DNA from: Ligustrum vulgare
Lineage: Eukaryota; Streptophyta; Magnoliopsida; Lamiales; Oleaceae
Assembly: GCA_963555705.1 (NCBI GenBank)
Contig: OY743189.1
Location: 8,325,501 to 8,389,500, forward strand
Length of the DNA stretch: 64,000 nt
Direction of reading: 5' to 3'
Position 1 is the stretch's first letter. Every line of letters begins with the position of its first letter. Both the position numbers and the translations under genes were made by a program. Shown here in pieces: positions 11,851 through 23,499 of the stretch. The notes beneath the pieces are model-generated. The model was not told where the DNA came from, searched no databases, and saw only the letters and a list, made by a program, of their open reading frames with translations.

Positions 11851-12324
11851 GGGTCCGTTTGATAAACAGGGAGGAATCTGTGCGAAAAGAAAACAAATTC
11901 CAAGGAATTGATTTCCTAGAAATTTGAAGTTTAATGTGTTTGATTAGTTCAATTTTGTAGGTGGGAAAATGAAGAATTTGTCAAGTTTTGTTATTTAATT
12001 GACATTATTTTTCATGACAAATAAACTAAAATTTAGCTATTTTAATCAATTTTTTTAACACATTTGTACTGGATAATAATAACGTTAATTTTTGAAAAAA
12101 ATATGTCAATTAAAAACAATAAAAATAATTAAACGTGACGTTTAATGTTTGCCACGTAAAGTAGGAAATCATTTATCACCTAAGTCTTGAGAATTGGTTT
12201 TCCACCAAAACAAGGCAAAGTAAAAAAGTAGAAAATGATTTTTCAAAGGCAAAAGTGTATCGAAATGTGAACAGTTGGAAAATGTTTTCATGTTCCATGA
12301 CAAATGGGCATATCAAACACTATC
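11851..12324. mobile_element. Tourist-like (PIF/Harbinger) MITE
   Basis: The left end GGGTCCGTTTGAT and right end ATCAAACACTATC form an imperfect terminal inverted repeat. Both sides carry TTA, the 3-bp target typical of this superfamily (11,848-11,850 and 12,325-12,327). An internal segment (taacacatttgtactgg...) matches, in reverse, the MITE at 27,388-27,905, so the two are one family. Length 474 bp; no coding capacity. Confidence 0.75.
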
Positions 12325-12327
12325 TTA

Positions 12328-13879
12328 CTGTTATTGGGAAATAAAATGGTACATTAATCTATATCTATATCTTAATCTTAATATATATAAAATAATATGT
12401 ATTTAATTTCTCACTTTCCATCATTTCATTTTTCAATCATTTATTAAAAGTCAATTTCGTTACTAAATTAGTGTGTATTCAAATGTAACAAATTACTTCA
12501 AGTAATCAAATTCATGCATTGTACTAGATACACTAGGGTATAGTGTTCGTGTGAAATCGCAAGTGCACGATATCGTTAACAAGTAGTAAAGTGGACTTTT
12601 GAGTCCGGATTGTCGATCCCACGAGAACTATTTATTCGTTATAAATTTACTTTGATTCTAAAATTCCTAGAGTAAAACCAAACACTAACTAAGAAAATAA
12701 AATGCAAACGATTCCAAAAACATAATAAATTGAGAGATTAATAAAACTAACAATTCCAAAAACTAGGAAATAGAAAATCAAACTAAAAGCAACTAAATTA
12801 AACTATAAAAAGGAGAAATTGAACGATGAGTTTTCTTAACAATAAAGAACTATTGAGACTAATGATTTCGAAATAATATTCTAGCATAATTTCGCATGTC
12901 AAGTTGTTTTCTAAAATTATATTTGGTCGAATTCACGCTCATCTCTAATTTACCTCTCTTGAGTTCAAATTAAGCCTATTTAACTAAGTCAACCATGTAT
13001 ATTTACAGCGGGTTAGAGTTCTTCTTAGCTAAATGCATTAAATTAACTAGGAATTCATAAGTAACCACAAGCAACCACAAATTCATATCTCTGTCTTTTT
13101 GTTGAAATTGTCGAATTTTACTACATGATCTAATTATTAACTCACCTCTCGAATTATGAAAACAACTATTAAATCATGAATTAGTGGCCAGTTAATTCAA
13201 GTATTAAAAATATAGTAAAACCAATACATGAAAACAATAAAATCCCCAACTTGAGAATTGAAATTAAAACTAGAAATATTAAATATTCATCATCAATCCC
13301 AATATTAAATTTAGCTACTCATATTCTTGGGACTAAAAATAGCAACAAATAATGAAAGTAAAACCCGGAGTTTGAATAGTTGAAGTCCACACATCGCCCT
13401 TCAGGGTGTGGGACATGTTTCTTACATAGTTGGTGAAGAGACTTAGTTGAAGAAGGAAAGAAATTCGTCAAACCCGCAAGTCTTTTCTTGTATCTGCACA
13501 ATGTTCAGTATTTCAACCATATCTTTCTATTCTCTTATCTGATTATGGTGATTTAAATTGCTTTAAAAAGATAACTTAAAGGACTACAATTCATCCTGAA
13601 AAATGATTTTTACAATTCAAACGTTTACTACCCTAAAATTAGGTCTAAAAGTCCTACTAGAAATCTATTCAGAGTCTGGTGTGGTCGGAATCAATTTTAT
13701 CGTAATATTCTTGTCATATTCCCATTCCTTTTTGCCATCTACTTGCATCCAATTGACTCCTAAAAATACTCAAAGTATTTTCTTGTGACCCAAGTCAATC
13801 ATTGGATATTTGCAAGTTGTTTCCTCATGTTTAATTTGCTCTGCAGTCCTTCAACTTCTGATTTCTTTACTTTGGTCTT
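12328..13879. other. Unclassified repeat-like sequence, no gene
   Basis: A segment from about 12,540 (gcaagtgcacgatatcg..., gtcgatcccacgagaac) resembles leader or LTR sequence of plant LTR retrotransposons, but no LTR pair or domain was found. Another short segment, 13,400-13,880, has no assignable origin. The frames at 13,319-13,501 and 13,603-13,788 show no domain. Confidence 0.35.
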
Positions 13880-13884
13880 CTAAG

Positions 13885-14835
13885 GCTTGCGTTGGAGATA
13901 GTGGAAACTAGAGTAAACTTCTTCCCACCTTTCAAAAGACTGTATCTATTCGTATACCCATTATGTGGAACTACCCTTTCATGTTGTCATGGCCTCCCCA
14001 ACAATATGTGGTCAACATGTATAGGTACCACATCACAGACTACCTCATCATAATATATACCAAGAGAAAAAGTCACAAAAACCTATTTATTCACCTTAAT
14101 TTCCCCTAACTCAGTTAACCACTGCAATTTATATGGCTTTGGATGTTTCATTAAAGGTAATCCCAATTTTTCCACCAACATTGTACTAACTACAATAGTA
14201 CAACTCCCCCCATCAATCACCATACTACAAACCTTATCATTCACTAAGCATCTAGTGCAAAGAATATTATCCCTCTGCTCCTCCACATTATCCACAACAA
14301 CCGCCTTACACCTAGGGCTACGAGATCGTCCGTTAAAAGGTGATTCACCTACAACATTTCTCAATTTATCATTATCACAAACATCCTTCAACTTAGTTAC
14401 CCTTTCAACTTTTCTTCCAGAAACAACTTTCACATCATGCATATCCTTTTTATGTGGACATTGAAGTGCAGTATGACACAAATCCAAACATTTAAAGCAT
14501 TTAGTATTTCTATACTTAAGAGGTTTGGACTCGGAATTATATTTACCTTTGGGTGTTGATTCCTCCCTCCTTCTTGGAACATTATCACTACTCTCCTGTT
14601 TTGATGTTTCTTTTCGCTTCAATGGTCTTTCAGGAACCCCATCTCCACCCCTAGTATTGGATTCAAGCTTTTTATCCCTCCTAGCTCTAGAATCCCCTTG
14701 AGATTGCTCCTTTTGCCATTGTGCTTCTCTTTCATTCATCCTAGGCAAGAATTTATCACATTGTGCCTCCATGAATTTAATCAATTTAATTTGTTGTTCG
14801 ACACTCATTGATGAAGATTTTTCCCTTTGAGACAT
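13885..14835 (-). pseudogene. Gypsy C1 gag and protease, truncated
   Basis: This is the capsid-protease region of a Ty3/gypsy element. The start codon is at 14,835-14,833 (MSQREKSSSMS). A basic, Arg/Glu-rich region follows, then a zinc knuckle CFKCLDLCHTALQC that keeps the C-x2-C-x4-H-x4-C pattern, then an aspartic-protease segment with VIDGGSC and PYKLQWL. The first frame stops at TAG (14,083-14,085), where relatives have Gln. Beyond it homology continues through HILLGRP to TGA (13,987-13,989), where relatives have Trp. Both stops are also present in C2. Homology ends abruptly at about 13,880, so reverse transcriptase, integrase and the far LTR are missing. The LTR, leader and primer-binding site lie upstream at higher coordinates. 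Confidence 0.88.
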
Positions 14836-15210
14836 GTTTAATAATAAGAAAAAAAATTCCTCACAAAATTTATCACTCGTGTATCACTCAAAATTCCTTT
14901 TCCAATATCACCCAAGGACTAATCAAGGATCAACAAATAAGGAATTTATGGAAGGCACGAAGAAAAGTAGTAAATGAGAAATTCTCGAAGTTTGGGATTT
15001 TTTTGGCAATTTTTTGGATTTTTTTAATCGGAAATTCAACTACGAACACGAAAAAACAAACGGAACTAAATTCGGATAAGAGTTGGATAAAATAAACAAG
15101 TTTGAATTTTTTGTGTGATTCTTAATGGATCAAAATAAGGAAAACCAGAATGACACGAAGAACACAAAGAATAAGGAAACAAGAAAACAAGAATTTGAAA
15201 TAGATCCAAG

Positions 15211-15221
15211 CCCTGATACCA
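15211..15221 (-). other. Primer-binding site of gypsy C1
   Basis: On the minus strand TGGTATCAGGG matches the 3' end complement of initiator-Met tRNA. It lies just inside the C1 LTR, at the position expected for priming reverse transcription. Confidence 0.8.
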
Positions 15222-15224
15222 AAT

Positions 15225-15964
15225 TAGATGATCCCACTCGGGAATCTCGACGAAAAACTCCGAATAAACACAAACAATAACCTAGGAAAGACCTAAATCA
15301 GATTTGACGAAGAAATAATAAAAATAGTCGATAGGATTCCAACCCAAATCTCACGACGCAAGAAATTGACGATGGGAGGAATGAACTGGAATTGGTGAAC
15401 GCCACAAGGATTGCCTAATTCCTTGATAAGTTCATGGGTGAACGCCACAAAGATTTAATCTTTGATAAGTTCTAAACAAAAGGGAATAACTCAACCTTTC
15501 AACAAGAGAATTATCTCTCAACAATATCAGTAAACTCAAAGTTATCTTTGCAATGAATGAAAAATGATAATATAAAGTAAAACTGACCTAAAGCTAGGTT
15601 TAGCCGTTAATGGACCCTAAATTATGAAAATAATAAACTAAAAACGGAAAATAATTAAAATCCATGAAAATTCGGAAAAATAGAGTTACGGCCGTAAGAA
15701 GCTTTCAGGTAAATAGTTACCGCCGTGAATGTAGTACTTACTGCTGTAAGTTTAAAAATTCTGTAATTCCTTGTTTTGACCCGAGACAGCGTTACGGCCA
15801 TGACCAACTAGGTTTACGGTCGTGAATATGCTTCTGGACATCAAACTTCGGCCATTTGATCCGGCTCGACTTCAACACGAAACTTGCTCTGTTTCTCACA
15901 TAGATCACTGTCTTATTGTTAGTAGCTCGACTTCTCCTTTCGATGCCTATTTTGGATCACATCA
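15225..15964 (-). mobile_element. LTR of gypsy C1
   Basis: On the minus strand it starts TGATGTGATCCAAAATAGGC at 15,964 and ends near GGGATCATCTAA. It aligns with both C2 LTRs and with the C3 LTR. Like them it holds several TTACGGCCGTAA-type palindromes (15,688-15,820) and the pair ggtgaacgccacaa / gataagttc (15,390-15,470). Outside 15,964 the sequence is MULE, the same junction as at 51,615/51,616. Confidence 0.9.
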
Positions 15965-16442
15965 TATAGTTTTATCTAAGGTTTCTATTTGAAGTGAAGA
16001 AGATATTTATTTTGTTCACTGTCGTAGGTCGCACTTCATGGACGAGCCATATTACCCACAGTTCTCGTTCGATGACACACAATATGATAGGTTCACCACT
16101 ATTGACAGCAACCAACGCAGTTCATTCTACGATTTTGCCAATGACATCTTACCGTAGACGCCCCATTTGTATTCTTATTTGGGGTCATCTGAGACGAACT
16201 ACAGCAGATCTTGATCCGTGGTCCGCTATCAACGCCTCAGACAGGGATTTGGAGGTGGGAGTGGGGGTTCCGCTCTCAATGCTGCCATACCGGGGAACTG
16301 GGGGTGGTGAAAGGGAACCACCTAGGGAAAGAATTTTTCTTGCCTTGATTTGACACTTTGACAGGTTTGTTGACCATGGATCGAACAAAATGAGACAGAC
16401 GGGCATATTAAGAAATCCCGCCATGGGAGGTGAACAAAATTG
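15965..16442 (-). mobile_element. MULE left end, internally deleted copy
   Basis: Reverse complement of 49,853-51,615 minus about 1.28 kb (joined near gttcgtctcag / gagatgacc, with short microhomology). The outermost bases are CAATTTTG (minus strand), followed by ATTATATTAG at 16,443-16,452, the reverse complement of the same 10-bp target copy that flanks the other MULE. This end was therefore duplicated with its flank rather than transposed here independently. Confidence 0.85.
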
Positions 16443-16454
16443 ATTATATTAGAT

Positions 16455-16860
16455 TAATTTAGGGGAGTTTATTCAATTGAGATTTCGAAAGACATTTAAA
16501 GACTTTTTTTGATGGACTTTTTTTAATGGATTTCATTGAATTTGATTGACTTTTATGAATTTATATAGATTTATAAAGACTTTCGTGGACATTTATTTAA
16601 AAGACTTTCATATACTTTCAAAGACTTTTATAGATTGATTTAAAAGACTTTCAAATACTTTTAAAGACTTTTAAAGACTTTTATTTTTTAATTGAAAAAC
16701 ATAAACTCTAATAGATTAATTTTTGTATGATGTGAATATGAATCGTTAATAATAATTATATGTAAAGTGAATTTTAAAAAAAAAGCGTGAGAAATATAAA
16801 TAGTTTTAACAATAAAAAAAAAGCGTGAGAAATATAAATAGTTTTAACAATATAAATATG
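16455..16860. repeat. Degenerate aaagacttt-type repeats and a 37-bp tandem pair
   Basis: Between 16,490 and 16,690 the phrase aaagacttt(t/c)a recurs about ten times at irregular spacing. At 16,780-16,850 the segment aaaaaagcgtgagaaatata is repeated after about 37 bp. This block is missing from the matching flank in the right arm, so it expanded or was inserted after the duplication. Confidence 0.75.
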
Positions 16861-17016
16861 ACCCGGACGGTTACAACATTTAACACCACTCATTTTCTAA
16901 GCTTTACAATTGGACCTCAAAATGAGTTGGTGACTTAAAACAAGGACCACCACTCCTTTTCCAGCTTTACGACCAGATATCGAAATGATAAGGTGGCTTA
17001 CAACTAGGGACAACAC

Positions 17017-18599
17017 TTCTTATTTACCTATCGAGCTTTAAAATGACTAAGACACGTACAAAGTATATAATAGATTTACAATAAAAAAAAAAACTCTATT
17101 TTGACAAATGATATAATCTAATTCAGTACCAAGAGAGAAGATAACATTTCAATGAATATCAATAAATTAAGCTCGAGTGCTAGAGAAATTTTTTGATACA
17201 AATGATGATGAAAAGTTTAATATAGTCAGACAAAGCTTTCAAGAATATAATCTTTTGTTAAATGATAGAATCAAGAAGTACCAAGAGATGCTAACACTTA
17301 AATAAGTAATAATAAGTTAAAGCTCAATGTGTTAGACAAGAGAACTTTGATGAATCAAAAGATAATGAAAAATATAGTAAAATTAATCGAAGTTCTTCAA
17401 TAGAAATTCTCTCTTAAAATATTGAAACATGTTTAGAACAAATAAAGACTAACACAAGAGAGATTTAACACTTTCTTCAATAGAAATTCTCTCTTTAAAT
17501 ATTGAAACATGTTTAGCTCAAGTGTTTGATGTGAAAATTTTCATAGAAGATTTTCACTTGCTAATCTCTCTAAATGTTGATAAAAAGTTTAGCACAAGAG
17601 AGATTAACAATTTAGTTCCATGTTTTGGTGTGAAGATGTTGAAGAAGTGTATGCAATGTAAAATCAAAGATCTTCACAAAAACTTTCTTTCTAGTCTTTG
17701 ATAAGAATGTTGATGCAAATGTTTAAATCAATCAAACTTTTGATATGAATAAAATAGACAAATAAAGATCAATAAATAGCACTCTTAAATGTTCTAGCAA
17801 GTTGGTTTTGTTGAATGCAAAAGAGATGGTTATTTGAAAGAAGAAAATCAAACTCCACGGACTTTTCGGTTGACCAAATTTGATCAACTAAAAGACTATT
17901 GTTAGAGGAATATGACCGTTAGAGAAGTAGCTATTGCATTCAATAGTCAAGGTTTTTGGTCAATCGAAGTTGACTTTGGAAAAATCATGAAAAACCTCAA
18001 TATTTTGGATTCTAACTAGATTTTCAGAAGGTATGACATAATATAATAAGCATCTTAGATAAAATGGTATTTAAAAAAATACCAACTTTGATAAAAATAT
18101 TTTATGCAATTGATGAAATGTGTTTGATGCACAAAAATTATTTTTGAGCTGATTAGAATTTATTGTTAAAGATTGGAAGCATTGTACCTTCACACAGGTC
18201 TAATAAACTTAAACTCGAGCTCTAATTTTAGAAGCTTGAATTCTTTATCTTTATTTCATGATTTACATTTTGAAACATGATGTTGAATATTTTTTGTTCT
18301 TTCTTGATCTTGAACGACTTAGCTTTGACCTTCGCGTCTTGTGTGCTTAATCATATAGCTTAAAATTATTTTAAAATAAAAAAAAAAAAAAAAAAAATTG
18401 AGAGATGATTTGAATATTGAATACTTTGAAGATTTATCATTACATGAAATACTTGAAGAACACTTGTTACAATACACGATAATCTTGTTTGTTACTATTA
18501 AAATAATAAGGTTAATGTTAATCATATGTCAACACAAGCTGATAGCTTTATCCCAAGCTTCATATAATGATAACTTGTTAGATTTACAATGAAAGATTT
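17017..18599. other. No gene; LTR-like sequence with an 80-bp direct repeat
   Basis: The segment ttcttcaatagaaattctct begins at 17,393 and again at 17,473. The stretch 17,830-18,000 has the general look of a copia LTR promoter region, but no partner LTR was found. A poly-A tract lies at about 18,379-18,398. Confidence 0.4.
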
Positions 18600-18609
18600 T
18601 CTTCAGATA

Positions 18610-19310
18610 TGGAATTCAACTCTCCAAGAATCAGTTTTGTAAGAATTTTGAAGAGATGGAACACATGTCGTATGCATCGTGAATAGATTGTTTAATATCT
18701 ACTATGTTGTGCACAAAACCCGACACTTGTTATGTTATTGTTATAGTGAGATGGAATCTGTCTAACCCTGTTGTAAAGCATATCTTTAAGTACCTTCAAA
18801 GAACAATGAATCATATACTTGTTTACTTATCATCAGATCTTGTTCTAGTTGGTTTTAAGGATTCAAACTTCCAAATTGATTGAAATTGCTGGAAGTCTAC
18901 ATCAGGATCATTTTTTACACTAGGTAATGTGGCCATTATCTGAAGAAGAAGAATCAATCAATTATACAATGCTGATTTCACCATGGAGGCTAAGTGTGTG
19001 GCATCTTGTAAAATTCTAAAGAGGCGATGTAGCTCAAGGATTTTTTAAATGTATATAGAAGTGGTTCCTGCATTTCCACAACCATTGACGATGTATTGTG
19101 ATAACAATGGGGCAATGAAAAATGCTAAACAACCAAGGAGTCATCAGAGAGTAACTAAAGAAATAAAATATCATTTCTTGTGAGAGATTGTTAGTAGAGG
19201 AAATGTGCTTGTTACTAAGATTGTTAAGGGTTAACCTCGTTGATCCATTTATCAAAATCCCATCAGCTAAGGTTTTCGAGGGACATTTGCAAAAACATGT
19301 GGTTGAAAAA
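18610..19310 (+). pseudogene. Copia RNase H end of pol, decayed
   Basis: Conserved copia RNase H blocks appear in order across frames: VVKHIFKYLQRT (about 18,770), the K-S-T-S-G turn (18,893), a T-M-E-A-K block (about 18,980), YCDNNGAMKNAK (19,093) and the C-terminal NLVDPFIK (about 19,235). Reverse transcriptase is absent upstream apart from a short remnant. Many stops and frameshifts make it non-functional. The same fragment occurs inverted at 42,020-42,479, as part of the inverted duplication. Confidence 0.85.
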
Positions 19311-20345
19311 CATAACATACATACATACATACATACATTTATATATAGTAGTTCCCCCCCCCCCCCCCCCCAACGTACTTCGCATGCCTTATTTATACTA
19401 TAAAATAACTTATACTTTGTGTTTTCTATGCAATGAAATATAATTGAACTCTCATGGTTGTGTCAAATTAAGTAATATTAGGAATTTTAATTTTAATAGT
19501 GAAATAATTATATGTATGAAATTTACTTATTTACTTATTTATTATTAATTTGTGTGTAAACTTATAATCATTACTCTTTTGGTTTTTCCCATTAAACTAT
19601 TTGTACATCATAGTGAGTGAAAATTCAAGAAGAGGTTGAAAACACATTTCAACCTTAAAATAAATTCATTTTTATCATATTTGAATAACCAAAGGGTTTC
19701 ATTTTTCATTTAGCATTCATCATATAAGTGAAGATTGATTTATTTATAAATTTGTTTTAATAATTTACCTCTTATGGCGCCTGAGCAAAAAAAATTATCT
19801 TTCTTCAAAGTAACTCTCAATTTAACGTCCAAATAAATAATTCACTTTATTTTTTATTTTGGTTATTCAAAAAGTTATTGATTTTGTGAGATTATCTTAA
19901 TTCAGCTATAATATTACCAAAATCACGTATTTAATAAGAATTATATGTCCATATTTAAATGATTTATTGAGTCAATAACAAAGGAAAAAAAAATGAAGTT
20001 AGAGAAACTAAGAATATAAACTTCCGATGTCAATTTATTATTAAAAAAGTTGTAGTTTGTTCTTAAGCATTAAATACGATTAATCATACAAATTTGAGGC
20101 GACGTTGTAATAATTGAATTTGAAAAATTGTATAAACATATATGTTGAATTATAATGTGGTAAAATATTGAAAAAAGTAATCAATAAACATGTTTTGTAA
20201 GTTATATCATTGTTTAATTAAATCAAAATCACTTGAAAAGTCACTCGACATGTATTTATATGGATTTCTTTTTTAAATATGGCTATTATAGATAAAAGCA
20301 AAATAGATATATGGACGTTATTGTCGATTAAAAGTTTCTATATTG

Positions 20346-20401
<56 letters not shown>

Positions 20402-21030
20402 GTGCTCATGAAATGTAGTTTTGCTGATGAAAAATAACTATTTTTGATAGTAAATTAATTTTGATTTTTATATATTTTTATTACATCTATGTAATATTCA
20501 ATATGTGAATTAAAGTTCTTATCATTTACTTACTATAATATAAGTTGAGTGCTTGCGTTGAGAAGTAAAATGTGAAACAACTTATATTTTATCATAAATA
20601 ATTTGTTCAATTTCATTATATAAGGGTTGACACAGCATACCAAAAGGTTGTAGTGTTAATAAATTCAATATTTGAATTTGTGATTTGTAATCATCTAGAA
20701 ATAGTTAAAGATACAACTTTACACTTGGAGTGTGATGAATGGACAACTTTTCGAGTTTTTTACTCTATAATATTACGTTTACCATATTAAATTCTTAAAT
20801 ACCTTGATTGGGTTGTACATATCTTTTAATAAGTTTGATAATTCTTTAATTTACCAAGGAGTGTGATTGGTCAAATACCTATTTGAGTTTGGGAGCTTCA
20901 GAACGATTGAAGTAGAGAACATGAATTTTGTCAGAAATTGTTACTTTGAAAAATGGATAGAGAAGTATTTCATGTTGAACAATTAAAATTAGAATTAACT
21001 GTCTAGCCAATAAACTTCCATGTCTTTGAT
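19311..21030. repeat. Non-coding half of the inverted-duplication arm
   Basis: It follows copia RNase H and has no gene. It matches 40,389-42,030 in reverse orientation, usually to within small indels. It includes a (CATA)n run at about 19,318-19,340, a C run at 19,351-19,371 and an (AT)n run at 20,349-20,399. It may contain the copia 3' LTR, but no second LTR exists to prove it. Confidence 0.7.
20349..20399. repeat. (AT)n microsatellite
   Basis: About 25 uninterrupted AT units. The matching site in the right arm (about 41,020) has only a short run, so it expanded after the duplication. Confidence 0.95.
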
Positions 21031-21524
21031 TGTTGGAAAACTGATTGCAGTTTCAATAATATTATTTTCATCAGTTTCATTTTTAATTTCCAGAAGTTAC
21101 AAAATTTTGTTGAATGGAAAATTTACTTCATCCGTTTCATTCTCATCAATCTTCAATTTTCAAATAGTGATTAAATGGCATCAAATGTTGTTGCCCTATA
21201 TATAAGCCATCTCCCTTCTCGATTAGAAGTACAGTGAAAGAAAAGAAAAGCAAAACAAAACAGCTTCTTGCATGATCCAGACTCCTGTTTCTTTGCCATT
21301 CCTTTGAAAAATTTCTTTGAGAGAAAAAGGGTAAGCACAGCTAGTTCGACAGGCGGTGAGCGCAGTGCAACGTAAACCGACAACCGATTTTATCCTGGGA
21401 ATCGAACACCGATTAAAACCTCTTGCACCCTGGTGAGGCAGCGAATTCGATTTAAGGAAACTGTGTAAACACGAGACTTCGGTTTGATTTCATTTACTTT
21501 GATTCTCTAAATATTTTCCCAACA
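21031..21524 (+). mobile_element. 5' LTR of copia D
   Basis: It starts TGTTGG and ends CCAACA, a perfect 6-bp terminal inverted repeat, 494 bp long. It has a TATA box at 21,197-21,205 and leads into a copia gag. It interrupts the inverted-duplication arm exactly at its inner border (shared gtctttgat just outside), so D inserted after or at the edge of the duplication. The 3' LTR is lost. Confidence 0.88.
21197..21205 (+). promoter_or_regulatory. TATA box in the copia D LTR
   Basis: CCCTATATATAAGCC about 330 bp before the LTR end, the usual place for an LTR promoter. Confidence 0.65.
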
Positions 21525-22458
21525 AGCTTAAATCGAATTCGTTTCGGGAACTTTTAGAGAATCCGGTTTTGTTTGTTTACTGTCATCATCAAGTTTTTGC
21601 TTACTGTCATTTTTTCTTCTTCTTCATTTTACTGTTTATATAATATTATCTGCATGGTTGATAATTATTCTGATACAAAAAGCTAGCAGGAATTTGATAC
21701 TCGTTTGAGATTTGTTGTCTGATTTTATATATAATGCATGTGTTTACTGTCCAATGAATTTTAGTAGTCTTTGCATGTTACAATAGCCTCTCTCTCTCTA
21801 AAAAAAAAGGTGGTTTATGGTCTGCATGATTTTTGGATAAGAGTTACTATAGGTTGCATGAGTCTTCCTCATATTTGCATGAAATTTGAGTTTGTACTTA
21901 CATGAATTGGAAGTAGTGCAGAGGGGTTTCATGATTGTTTTGCATGATTTAAAACCATTTACCAATTTATGAGTACCTCATCATTTGTAATAATTGGTAA
22001 TTAACCTTTCTTTTAATGATTCCTTCACTTATTGGTTTAAATAATTAAATAATTGCTGGGAAAAAAAATCCATCATCAGTTTGCATAAGGAGTTCAGTCT
22101 CTGCATGTGTTATCTCTAAGTAGTTTTGCATGGTTTTAGAAATGGTTTTGCATGACATGCATGGTTTTTAAATTATTTGGTAATGATCATTATATAATTC
22201 TATTAATGATTGATATAATTGTTAACTTTTCTTTTCTTGATTATTTATTATTAGTTGATGATTTCTTCTTCATCATTGTCTAATAATTACTTTCTCATTA
22301 TTATTTAATAAATATTTCCTATATTTCACGAGACTTAATTTTGTTTCTAGTGTGCTCGATTTTCTTAAATTTGAAGCCATAACTCGACTCTCGAATTTAT
22401 ACAAAATTTTACAAATTTATAATTATCCTAATTTATTTGTTGCTTATTTTAAGGTTAA
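21525..22458 (+). other. Copia D leader with a TGCATG cluster
   Basis: A 934-bp untranslated leader between the LTR and gag. No primer-binding site of the initiator-Met type is visible directly after the LTR. Eleven exact TGCATG hexamers occur between 21,651 and 22,164, far more than base composition predicts (roughly 0.1). Confidence 0.7.
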
Positions 22459-23499
22459 ATGACTTCTTATGGAAATGACGATGTCAACAACGGAAGCAAC
22501 ACTGTTGGTATCGGTGTACTAAATCCTACAATGACTGCGGTGAACCCTGTTGAGACCTCGACTGTCTTCCCTCCCGTGGATGGGACACTTGGTGGCGGTA
22601 TTCCTCATGTTGGAGTGAACCCCACTTCGCCTACGGCTGCGGCCTTGGAAATTCAATTTGGCACAATACCTTTGCCAGTACCTAGGGCGGCGTCCGCGGT
22701 ACCATTGCCATCGTTTCCGGCTTCATTTCCTGTGAATCATGCGATTCGACCTGACAAGTTTGTGGGGACTGATTTTAAGACATGGCAGAACAAGATGATT
22801 TTTTATCTTACAACTTTGGGCCTTGCACGTTTCCTCACCGAGGATGCCCTTGTTGTGGCTGAAAATGACACTGATTTGCATATGCGTGCTGCTTGGGATG
22901 CATGGAAAAGTGCTGATTTTCTGTGCCGCAACTATGTCCTGGATGGCCTACAGAATTCTCTGTATCACGTGTATGTGGTAAAGAAATCTGCTAAGGAGCT
23001 TTGGGAGTCCTTAGAAAAGAAGTACAAGACCGAGGATGCTGGGTCTAAGAAATTCTTAGCCAGTCGGTGCATGGACTTCAAAATGGTGGATTCACGTTCA
23101 GTGGTGAGCCAAGTGCAGGAGTACCAAGTGCAGGAGTACTAAGTGCTTTTGCAGGAAATGCATGCTAAGGGTTTGACTATGTCAGAATCCCTACAAGTGG
23201 CTACTGCTATTCACAAGCTACCTCCTTAGTGGAAGGCTTTCAAAAGCTATTTGCAGCATAAGAGGAAAGAGATGTCTTTCGAGGATTTAATTATCAAGCT
23301 ACGGATCGAGGAGGAGAACGAATTGGCTGAACGTAAATCGGAGAATTCTTACTCTGAAAAGGCTAATGTACTGGAGCACGACCAGAGTTCTGGTACCAAG
23401 AAAGGTCAATCTTTTAAAGCCAAGCAGGGTAATGGGAATCAAAATGATAAAAAGCAGGCCATGAAAGGGTCTCAGTTGAAGATTGGGCACATATGATCG
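22459..23499 (+). pseudogene. Copia D gag (UBN2-type capsid), two stops, truncated
   Basis: This encodes the capsid-like Gag of a Ty1/copia element. The start ATG follows a purine-poor leader. A variable Pro/Thr-rich N-terminus (about residues 1-95) precedes the conserved core: [47 protein letters not shown] and [17 protein letters not shown]. In-frame stops are TAA (23,140-23,142) and TAG (23,227-23,229, where relatives have a residue between PP and WK). Homology then continues through HKRKEMSFEDLIIKLRIEEE to about 23,490. The nucleocapsid and all of pol are missing; at about 23,500 the sequence changes to gypsy A remnants. A direct repeat of gtgcaggagtac lies at the first stop. Confidence 0.9.

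Larger units (their letters stand above)
13880..21030 (+). repeat. Left arm of a large inverted duplication
   Basis: Three blocks match the reverse complement of the right arm at 40,389-53,729 in the same outward order: 18,901-21,030 with 40,389-42,479; 16,443-17,016 with 49,633-49,852; and 13,880-16,442 with 49,853-53,729. In 19,560-19,930 similarity judged by eye is about 90 percent. The left arm lacks about 1.28 kb of the MULE. It keeps 17,017-18,900, which the right arm lacks, and has about 0.35 kb of extra degenerate sequence near 16,455-16,860. Confidence 0.85.

Noticed and set aside
15994..16424. Open frames of 119 and 79 residues on opposite strands
   Set aside because: They lie in a MULE terminal repeat and resemble no protein; in the other MULE copy the frame is not kept.
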